Both the position numbers and the translations under genes were made by a program. This document shows positions 57,789-64,000 of a stretch of DNA of 64,000 nucleotides, piece after piece. Numbering within the stretch: the first letter of the stretch is position 1; each line of letters starts with the position of its first letter. The stretch is from the NCBI GenBank assembly GCA_036389795.1, contig DASVWD010000223.1, positions 1 to 64,000 of the forward strand. The letters run 5' to 3'. A model generated the notes under the pieces. It worked only from the letters and a program-made list of their open reading frames with translations, was not told the origin of the DNA and did not search any database. Source of the DNA: Longimicrobium sp. (lineage in GTDB: Bacteria > Gemmatimonadota > Gemmatimonadetes > Longimicrobiales > Longimicrobiaceae).

Positions 57789-57814
57789 GGTGCTTCCCTG
57801 GTGGGGTGCGGGGA

Positions 57815-60358
57815 TTAGGCCGCGAGCGCGGCCGGGGTCGGGTACATCTCCGCCGCCTGGCCGTGGAGGCCGGCCTCCTCCAGCCAGAGGCGCGGCCAGT
57901 CGGCGCCGTGCTGCGCCTGGAGGCGCCGGGCGCGCTCCACCGAGGCGGCGGTGGTCATCCCCGGCCGGGAGCCGAGGAAGGCCAGCGCGACGGGGCCCAG
58001 CTTCAGCTCGAAGCGGCGGCTCCCGTCGGGGCTCTTGAAGAAGTAGTCCCGCTTGGTCTCGCCCGTGGCGAGGATCTCGACCTCGCGGTCGTTCAGCTTG
58101 TAGGCGCGGTAGAGCTCGGCGACGTCCTCGCTGACGGCGTTCCGGTTCGGGAGGAAGACCATCGTCGGGGCGCTGGAGAGGATCACGTCGCGGTGCTCCG
58201 ACTTCGCCACGTCGGCCGGGTCCTGCGTGGCGAGCATCAGCGCGCCGTTGGCCTTGCGGACGGTGCGCAGCCACTCCTCGATCTTGGCGGCGAAGAGGGA
58301 GCGCATCAGCGCCTCCCACGCCTCGTCGATCGGGATGAACGTCGGCCGGTTGGAGCGGAGCCGAAGCTCGATCTGCCGGAAGAGGTGCAGGAGCGTGGGG
58401 ACGACGATGCGGTCGCCCATCCCCATCAGGCGGTGCATCTCGAAGGTGTGGACGTTCCCGGAGGCGAAGCCGTCCTTCGCGCCGTCCAGCAGGTAGCCGT
58501 AGGGGCCCGTGCCCGTGTACTGCTCCATCGCGGCGCGGATCTCCAGGTCCTGCACGTGCATGACGAACGCGCGGATCGTCCGCTCCTCCGGCGGCCGGTC
58601 CCCGAGCACCCGGAGCGCGCGCTGGATCGCCTGCCGCTTCGCGAGCGACGGCTCCACGCCCTGCAGGTGGACGGCGGTCTCGGTCCACTCCGCCGCCCAC
58701 GCCTGCTCCTCCGGCTGGTCGACCAGCGCGTAGGGCTGGAACTGGAGCCCGGTGCGCGGGTCCGGCTTCGGGCGGATGTCGTAGTGACGCCCGCCCATCG
58801 CGGCGGTCAGCAGGTAAGCCGAGTGCCCCTTGTCGAACCAGAATACCTGCGCGCCCTCGTAGCGCATGAACTGCGCGACGCAGAACCCCATGAACGTGCT
58901 CTTCCCCGCCCCGGTGGAGCCCACCAGCAGGGTGTGCCCGACGTCCTTGTGGTAGAGGTTGAGCCGGAAGGGCGTCGCGTCGTCGGTGTCGACGTAGGCG
59001 AGCGCGGGGCTGCGCACCGGGAAGAACGGAGACGGCACGTGGCGCATCCCCGCCCACGACGAGGTCGCCGGGAGGAGGTCGGCGATGTTCTCGGTGGGGA
59101 GCGGCGGGCGCCGGAGGTTGTGCCACCCGTCGCCGGGCATGGTGGAGAAGAACGCCGGGCAGGCGTGCAGCCCCTCGATGCGCGCCGTGAAGCCGCGCTC
59201 GTTCACCTGGTGCATGAGCTGGCGTGCGACCTCGCGCGCCTCCGCGTCGCTGTCCCCGTGGACGACCAGCGTGGAGGTGTAGAGCGCCGCGCGCCCGCGC
59301 CCGCTCTGGAGCGCGCCCAGCAGATCGCTGAGCCGCGCCGCCGCGTGGCGGGAGTGGGTGTTCTCGAAGACCTTCTCGTCCTCCAGCTGCTGCGGCGTCT
59401 TCTCGCCGCTCTGCAGCATCCCCTGCGTGAGCGTGGCGGCGCCTTTCCGGTTCTTGAACCAGGTGTCGCGGATGCGGCCGATGATCCGCGCGGCGGGGCC
59501 GTAGCCGAGGGGGATGACGCGCGTGCTCCAGCGGTACGGCGCGCCCACCTTGGTGAGCGGGTCCAGCACGCCGGACCAGGACTCGGGAGCGAAGCCGAAG
59601 AGCGAGACCACGCAGACGTGCTTGTCGCCCACGCGGGGGCGGGTGCCGCGCACGAACTCCTGGCTGGCCAGCACCCAGTCGAGGTGGCTCGCGTCCGGCG
59701 GGGCGAGGACCTTGTGCTCCAGCCCGGTAAGGCAGAAGTGCAGGTGCGTGAGATACTCGTCGGAGCCCATCGGCTCCAGGTTGAGCCGGGCGCCCAGGCG
59801 GTCCATGAGCCGCTCCGCGCCGTCCTGCACGAAGCGCTGGAGGTGCCGCTCCCACGAGGTGGTGGACGCCTCCCCACGCACGAGCCAGCGCCGGAGCTTC
59901 GCCGCCGTGTCCGGCGGCGGGCGGTAGGTCAGCGAGAGCACGCACTCGGTCTCGTACTTCCGGCCGCTCCGGGCGTACTCCCGCCGGCGCTCCTCGTCGA
60001 TCCCCCGCGTTGCCGCGTCGGGGAACGCCCCGGACTCCGGGTACTCGAAGGAACGCCGCCGCACCGCGTCGAAGTGGAACATCCACTCGTCGTGGTACGG
60101 GTAGAGCGCGCGGTTCAGGTGCGCGGAGAGCGCGTTCAGCTCGGCGTTGGTGGCCGACGCCGTGTCCGGCCCGCGGAAGCGGAAGCCCGTGAGGAATGCC
60201 CCGTCCTTGAGCTGCACCACGCCGGGGGCGACGAAGTACCCCCAGGGGAGGCTCCCCGGCAGCCCGCGGGGGACGGCGCGGGCCACCCGCAGCGCGTCGA
60301 AGCCGCGCATGGCGGCCATGCCGCTGCCGAAGAGGAAGGCGCCGACGAAGGGATCCAC
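57815..60358 (-). CDS. trbE: TrbE/VirB4 ATPase
   Basis: 847 aa from a GTG at 60358. VirB4 N-terminal region (PWGYFVAPGVVQLKDGAFLT), Walker A in LLVGSTGAGKSTFMGF (about residue 478), Walker B in FIPIDEAWEALMRSLFAAKI (about 674), and the C-terminal motif LMLATQDPADVAKSEHRD. It energises assembly of the conjugative pilus at the inner membrane. The upstream gene is trbD, with a 2-nt gap. Confidence 0.94.
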   Translation of the reverse strand: MDPFVGAFLFGSGMAAMRGFDALRVARAVPRGLPGSLPWGYFVAPGVVQLKDGAFLTGFRFRGPDTASATNAELNALSAHLNRALYPYHDEWMFHFDAVRRRSFEYPESGAFPDAATRGIDEERRREYARSGRKYETECVLSLTYRPPPDTAAKLRRWLVRGEASTTSWERHLQRFVQDGAERLMDRLGARLNLEPMGSDEYLTHLHFCLTGLEHKVLAPPDASHLDWVLASQEFVRGTRPRVGDKHVCVVSLFGFAPESWSGVLDPLTKVGAPYRWSTRVIPLGYGPAARIIGRIRDTWFKNRKGAATLTQGMLQSGEKTPQQLEDEKVFENTHSRHAAARLSDLLGALQSGRGRAALYTSTLVVHGDSDAEAREVARQLMHQVNERGFTARIEGLHACPAFFSTMPGDGWHNLRRPPLPTENIADLLPATSSWAGMRHVPSPFFPVRSPALAYVDTDDATPFRLNLYHKDVGHTLLVGSTGAGKSTFMGFCVAQFMRYEGAQVFWFDKGHSAYLLTAAMGGRHYDIRPKPDPRTGLQFQPYALVDQPEEQAWAAEWTETAVHLQGVEPSLAKRQAIQRALRVLGDRPPEERTIRAFVMHVQDLEIRAAMEQYTGTGPYGYLLDGAKDGFASGNVHTFEMHRLMGMGDRIVVPTLLHLFRQIELRLRSNRPTFIPIDEAWEALMRSLFAAKIEEWLRTVRKANGALMLATQDPADVAKSEHRDVILSSAPTMVFLPNRNAVSEDVAELYRAYKLNDREVEILATGETKRDYFFKSPDGSRRFELKLGPVALAFLGSRPGMTTAASVERARRLQAQHGADWPRLWLEEAGLHGQAAEMYPTPAALAA

Positions 60359-60360
60359 GG

Positions 60361-60708
60361 TCAGGGCTGCGGGATGGAGGGGCGGACCCGGTCGGCCGGG
60401 TCCCAGATGGACGGGTGCGGCTCCGAGAAGGCGTGCTCGTTCAGGAGCCAGTGGAAGAAGACGTCGATCGCGAGCGCGTCCTCCTCGCAGGCGCGCGCCA
60501 GCTTCGGATGCACCGCCGCCATCCCGAGCGCGAACACGGCGATGCCCAGGAGGAAGTGGGTGCCGCTGCCGACCGCCACCGCCGCCGAGGCGAGGGTGGC
60601 GAGCCACACCACCAGGTAGTGCTGCGGGAGCCCGAGGAAGAGCGGCGTCCGGTACATCGGCTCCGGGATCGGGCGCCGCTCCAGCTCCACGTCGCGCCGC
60701 GACGCCAA
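60361..60708 (-). CDS. trbD: TrbD/VirB3-like inner-membrane protein
   Basis: 115 aa. Typical TrbD/VirB3 start: RPIPEPMYRTPLFLGLPQHY, then two adjacent membrane spans (LVVWLATLASAAVAVG, FLLGIAVFALGMAAV). Small partner of VirB4. It starts 3 nt after the trbC stop codon. Confidence 0.88.
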   Translation of the reverse strand: MASRRDVELERRPIPEPMYRTPLFLGLPQHYLVVWLATLASAAVAVGSGTHFLLGIAVFALGMAAVHPKLARACEEDALAIDVFFHWLLNEHAFSEPHPSIWDPADRVRPSIPQP

Positions 60709-60711
60709 TGC

Positions 60712-61035
60712 TCAGACGACCGCGCCCTGGAAGCCGATGGAGGCCAGCAGGGTGCCGCCGCCCAGGATGACCGCGAGGACCACGAACGCCTTCCCCGCCC
60801 ACTGCACGATCCCCTCGCCGTTCTTGGCGAAGAGCCAGGCGAGCGCGCCGATCATCAGCGCCAGGACGATGGTCGGCACGGCCGCGTCGCGGATGAAGTC
60901 GATGATGCCGTTGATGAACCCGAACGGCTCGGGGACGGTGGTGGCGGCCGAGAGATGGCCGGGGACGGCGGCCAGCACGGCGGCGAGCGCGGCGGCTCCG
61001 AACTCGCGGGGGCGGAGACGGGGCATGGCTCTCAT
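60712..61035 (-). CDS. trbC: TrbC/VirB2-like prepilin
   Basis: 107 aa. A signal-like N-terminus (FGAAALAAVLAAVPGHLSAA) precedes the mature pilin with two hydrophobic stretches (VPTIVLALMIGALAWLFA, AFVVLAVILGGGTLLA). Start is uncertain: ATGs at 61035 and 61026 are both possible. Major pilus subunit by position and layout. Confidence 0.85.
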   Translation of the reverse strand: MRAMPRLRPREFGAAALAAVLAAVPGHLSAATTVPEPFGFINGIIDFIRDAAVPTIVLALMIGALAWLFAKNGEGIVQWAGKAFVVLAVILGGGTLLASIGFQGAVV

Positions 61036-61071
61036 GCGGGTAGGAGGATCGGGAGTTCGGCCCCTGCGGAC

Positions 61072-62085
61072 TCAGAGGCTCGTCAGCAGGTACCGGCCTC
61101 TCCGGTACCCGGTGCACTGGGCCACCTCGGTCACGCGGCGGCCGTTGGGTGTGGGCTTGATCACGACCACGAGCTGGACGGCGTGGGCCACCAGCCACCC
61201 CTCGTTGCGCCCGGTGTCGCGGCGCGCGAGATAGCCCAGCCGCTGAAGCGCCCCCTCGGCCGACTTCGCGTGGACGGTGCAGAACCCCGGGTGCCCCGTG
61301 GCCCACATGTCCAGCATCTGGAATGCGTAGCGTCGGCACTCGCCCACGTGGAGATACTTCGGAGTAATGCGAAGCGAGACGTAAAGCAGGATGTCGAAGT
61401 CGCACTCCGGCGTGGTGCGCAGGGACACGGTGTTTGGCGCCTCGCTCAGCACCTCGACGGTGTCCTCCACCACGAAGACGGGATCGTTGGGAGAATCCAT
61501 CGTGCGCGCCTGTTCGCGCAGCATGGAGTTCAGAAGGTACGTCTTGCCCGAGCTGGCCGGTCCGGCGATCGCGATCCCGAAGTCCTGCGAAATTCCCCAC
61601 CGGATCGCATCGTATTGGGCCCGCGTCATCACACCCTGCGCGAGGTAGTCCTCCAGAGGCACGATCTTGTTCGGGCGCTTGCGCATCTTGAACATTGGTC
61701 CGGTCGTGACCGGCGGGATCAAGCCCTGGAGGCGGGCGCCGCCGAAGATCGGGCGCGGGAGCTCACCCTGCAGCCGCGGGGAGATCGGCGTGATCGTCTC
61801 CTTCAGCCGCGCCGCGGCCACGTTCAGGAAGGCCTCGACCTGCGACGCGCGCAGCCGCAGGCCCGTGGGCGCGTGCCCCCGCCCGTGCGCCACCGACCAG
61901 ACGCGCCCGTCGGGGTTCACGTAGACCTCGGAGGTGGCGTGGAGGTCGAAGACGCCCATCACGTCGGCGCCGAGGATGCGCTGCATCTGCACCGCGTACT
62001 CGTACTCCAGCGCGTCGCGCTCCTCGTACTCCCCCACGCCGGCCTCGGCGAGGGCGGGTCGGTCCAGCACGGCGCTCTCCGTCAC
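61072..62085 (-). CDS. trbB: TrbB/VirB11 ATPase
   Basis: 337 aa from a GTG at 62085. Secretion ATPase motifs: IAIAGPASSGKTYLLNSMLR (Walker A, about residue 177), VFVVEDTVEVL (Asp box region), LHVGECRRYAFQMLDMWATG (Walker B region) and GFCTVHAKSAEGALQRLGYL (His box). First ATPase of the system, in cytosol at the membrane base. It overlaps the small upstream gene by 4 nt (GTGA). Confidence 0.94.
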   Translation of the reverse strand: MTESAVLDRPALAEAGVGEYEERDALEYEYAVQMQRILGADVMGVFDLHATSEVYVNPDGRVWSVAHGRGHAPTGLRLRASQVEAFLNVAAARLKETITPISPRLQGELPRPIFGGARLQGLIPPVTTGPMFKMRKRPNKIVPLEDYLAQGVMTRAQYDAIRWGISQDFGIAIAGPASSGKTYLLNSMLREQARTMDSPNDPVFVVEDTVEVLSEAPNTVSLRTTPECDFDILLYVSLRITPKYLHVGECRRYAFQMLDMWATGHPGFCTVHAKSAEGALQRLGYLARRDTGRNEGWLVAHAVQLVVVIKPTPNGRRVTEVAQCTGYRRGRYLLTSL

Positions 62086-62354
62086 GCCGCCGCGGCCGCG
62101 GGCCCGCCGGCGTGGACGTCGAAGGCAAGCGCCGGCCGGGACGCGGCCGGCGCCAGGCCGTGCCGGGCCAGCACGCGCACGAGCTCGGGAACCGGCTCCC
62201 CCAGGTCCAGGCACTCCCACTCGCGGACCAGCTTCTCGGAGACAGCGCGGACGACCCACGCGGAGTCGTCCACGCTGTCGCGCTCGAGGGCCGCCGTGCT
62301 GATCGCCGCCTGCTTCACCAGGTGGCGGATCTCGGCGGGCATGCTGAGGTTCAT
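62082..62354 (-). CDS. Small protein, possible ribbon-helix-helix regulator, first gene of the trb operon
   Basis: 90 aa from ATG 62354. The N-terminus MNLSMPAEIRHLVKQAA and the following helices, ending AWVVRAVSEKLVREWECLD, look like a ribbon-helix-helix DNA-binding protein; the rest is Ala/Pro-rich. In other Trb operons small proteins of this kind regulate the operon. A promoter-like element containing GAACGGTTC lies 76 bp upstream; binding there is a guess. Confidence 0.6.
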   Translation of the reverse strand: MNLSMPAEIRHLVKQAAISTAALERDSVDDSAWVVRAVSEKLVREWECLDLGEPVPELVRVLARHGLAPAASRPALAFDVHAGGPAAAAA

Positions 62355-62429
62355 GCGGGAAGCGGAAGGCACGGGGTCGGGCGGTCGCGGGTCGCATCGA
62401 GGCACGCCGCGGCGTGCCGCTCACGAGGC

Positions 62430-62460
62430 AGATACCGTGACCTTCCGCGAACGGTTCTGG
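62430..62460 (-). promoter_or_regulatory. Shared promoter-like element, copy at the trb operon start
   Basis: AGATACCGTGACCT, five variable bases, GAACGGTTCT: 28 of 31 positions match the copy upstream of trbG. On the minus strand GGTATCT could be the -10 and GAACCGTTC a near-palindromic operator. Confidence 0.65.
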
Positions 62461-63206
62461 CCCTGTACTGCTCGACGCCTATGCGCTCGCTGCCTGCGTC
62501 TGGGCGGACCGGCCGACGGAGTAGCAGGCGGGCGTTGAGCATCGCCAGCACCGGCGCGGCCCGCACGACAGCGTGTTGGTGCTGCCGGAATCCAAGACAC
62601 TCTTAGGAGCGGTTGCGAAATACGAGAGTTGTGTCCGTCTCACAAAAGTACGGTCCCTCCAAGGGGGCTACTCCCAGGAGGTTCGGCCCAGAACAACGCG
62701 CTCACCCCGGGAGCGCCAACTCGCAGACGGTTCGAGCACACCTTCGCCTATGTGGGCCCGTTTGGTGCCTGGCTCCATCCGACCGGGCAGAGGGGCGAAT
62801 GTCCTTCTGTACACTATGTTTACATCTCAAATGTAAGCCTGATCTCCCCCGATCTCATTTAGTCGGAAATTGATCTCATCACCTGCCCCAGTGAACTCGG
62901 CCAGGTATCTGGGCACTCTTTTCATAACATCGCATGGCCGGTCATCACTTCGTAAACCTCTGCCACCCAACTTGGTCGCAGAGCAACCCCTGGAGCGCTA
63001 ATACCACACAATTTGCAAGCGGGGGCGGCGCCCCAGTAATGGGCCCGAGAGCGGCAGCTCCTCCCATCGCAACCTATTATGCGTCAATTGTGTACAACGA
63101 GAACCTTGCGTTCAGAACAAAGCCTGAATAAGATTTGACTCGGGACGTCGGTTAAGCAGTCTCGTTAGGAGCGCTTCTTCGACCCAACGGCAGGAGGTGG
63201 TTCGCC
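62461..63206. other. Gene-poor stretch between trb operon and propeller gene
   Basis: About 750 bp of lower-GC sequence. Several short overlapping frames exist, including a 65-codon one at 62934-63131, but none shows a recognisable motif or a convincing start. No RNA gene was identified. Confidence 0.5.
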
Positions 63207-63380
63207 ATGCCGTTTACGTACGCGGTTCATGCCCCCGCAGAACCTGAGTGGCTCACGTCTCCCCCCAGTGAGCGCCTTCTCGGTGTATACCTTTCTTCCC
63301 TTCGGCACCTCGTTTCCCGCATGAGCCCCTCTGCCCCCCAGCGAACTCGGTGCTTGCGTGCGCTTCGTATTCAGTGGAAG

Positions 63381-64000
63381 ATGAAGTGTTCGTTGTTCAT
63401 CGCGCTAGTCACTACTTCTTGTTCGGCTGCATCCTGCCAGGTTCCTCAGCATGTGCCGCGGGGGACTGCGGCGATGCAGGTGCGCCTGCCGGAGCCGAGC
63501 TTGGCAGATTACATAGACTTCAACGATGAGATCGTTTTCACAGGTGAGCTCGCGAGCGGCTCCCTGGATGTGTTTTTCGATTCTCGCGGGGGATTCGTCG
63601 TTGCTGACCGCGGCCAGAATGAAATTCGGGTTTACTCTGGAGAGGTCAAGTTGCTTTGGTCCGCCGGAAGGGAGGGACCAGGACCCGGGGAGTTTCAGCG
63701 GTTGCGGTCGGCCGTTCGTACTTCATCAAACGAGATCATTGCTATCGATAATGCTGGGAGGCTCAGCATCTTCGACGCGACGGGCGCTTTGAAGCGCACC
63801 ACCAACACAGGATTGCAACCTGTCAACAACGCGCTCTTACTGAACGACAGCACTCTTCTCATAAGCGGACGTCAGCCGGGAATGCTGGATACGCCGTTGC
63901 TCCACATTTGGAATATATCCTCGGAATCGATCGTGCGAAGTTTCTTCTCAACGCCGCCACACCCGAAAGAGTACGACGAAGCATACATGTTCACGGGTTG
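63381..64000 (+). CDS. 6-bladed beta-propeller lipoprotein, partial (runs off window)
   Basis: At least 206 aa from ATG 63381, which begins a signal-like lipoprotein N-terminus (MKCSLFIALVTTSCSAASC). The domain has RVYSGEVKLLWSAGREGPGP followed by GEFQRL (the GRxGxGPGEF box of 6-bladed propeller proteins common in Bacteroidota and Gemmatimonadota), then GRLSIFDATGALK and further strands. An in-frame ATG at 63207 with a strong AGGAGG (63192-63197) would add 58 residues before the signal sequence. It is truncated by the right edge. Function unknown. Confidence 0.75.
   Translation, partial: MKCSLFIALVTTSCSAASCQVPQHVPRGTAAMQVRLPEPSLADYIDFNDEIVFTGELASGSLDVFFDSRGGFVVADRGQNEIRVYSGEVKLLWSAGREGPGPGEFQRLRSAVRTSSNEIIAIDNAGRLSIFDATGALKRTTNTGLQPVNNALLLNDSTLLISGRQPGMLDTPLLHIWNISSESIVRSFFSTPPHPKEYDEAYMFTG

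Noticed and set aside
62934-63131. 65-aa peptide gene
   Set aside because: No ribosome-binding site, no recognisable signature and several competing overlapping frames nearby.

Overview
The window is high-GC bacterial chromosome with long GC-rich genes, many lipoproteins, a Ser/Thr kinase, an N-terminal GRExGPGEF-type beta-propeller fragment and a short Cys-rich peptide with a pinensin-like leader. This mix suggests a Gemmatimonadota (Longimicrobium-like) soil organism; that is inference from gene flavour, since there is no rRNA or universal marker here. No CRISPR array, rRNA operon, transposase or integrase gene was recognised.

Layout. (1) 1-6020: a lipoprotein, then a low-GC island of three genes: a SAMHD1/dGTPase-like HD hydrolase, an ImmA/IrrE metallopeptidase, and a convergent CYTH-class III nucleotidyl cyclase. 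It lies between two copies of the 3' part of a groES-like gene (215-bp direct repeats). The outer copy is a headless remnant that keeps the original terminator; the inner copy is the intact gene. This is the best candidate for an undescribed, possibly defensive, system. (2) 6196-12087: methyltransferase, aconitase, ThiL and PlsC. (3) 12171-13473: a small lower-GC cassette of a 107-aa protein plus a TIR-domain protein. (4) 13756-36144: housekeeping and envelope genes: phosphoribosyltransferase with an alpha/beta hydrolase, two tandem glycosyltransferase-39-like membrane proteins, a Ser/Thr kinase coupled to a DinB protein, a CPA2 antiporter, a CarH-type B12 photoreceptor regulator with 11-bp-spaced operator repeats, a YhcG nuclease, a DTD2-like D-aminoacyl-tRNA deacylase, an S41-like protease, a CHASE-PAS histidine kinase, a frameshifted TolB-like lipoprotein and an orphan RiPP-like precursor.

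(5) 36995-48520: an accessory region that begins at a truncated tRNA 3' half. It carries a LysR regulator, a secreted hydrolase, two SDRs, a GNAT, two related cupins, a frameshifted DHFR-like reductase, an MFS exporter and an aldo/keto reductase. A 69-bp cis element occurs three times with invariant internal spacing, upstream of the hydrolase (and next to lysR), the SDR-MFS pair and the second cupin. This points to one small regulon for redox or aldehyde detoxification and export. (6) 48279-48636: three spaced direct repeats, then an intact tRNA-Arg(CCT) with its terminator.

(7) 48719-62460: a leftward conjugation block in canonical trbB-C-D-E-J-L-F-G-I order followed by a TraG/VirD4 coupling protein. 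No relaxase or integrase is in view. A near-identical promoter-like element precedes both the first gene and trbG, and a hairpin lies just upstream of the second copy, which suggests a two-unit operon. (8) 62461-64000: a gene-poor stretch and the start of a beta-propeller lipoprotein that runs off the end.

Many intergenic gaps hold repeats: long imperfect hairpins built from short repeated words, a 78-bp and a 55-bp family that share one architecture, and a MITE-like 163-bp element.
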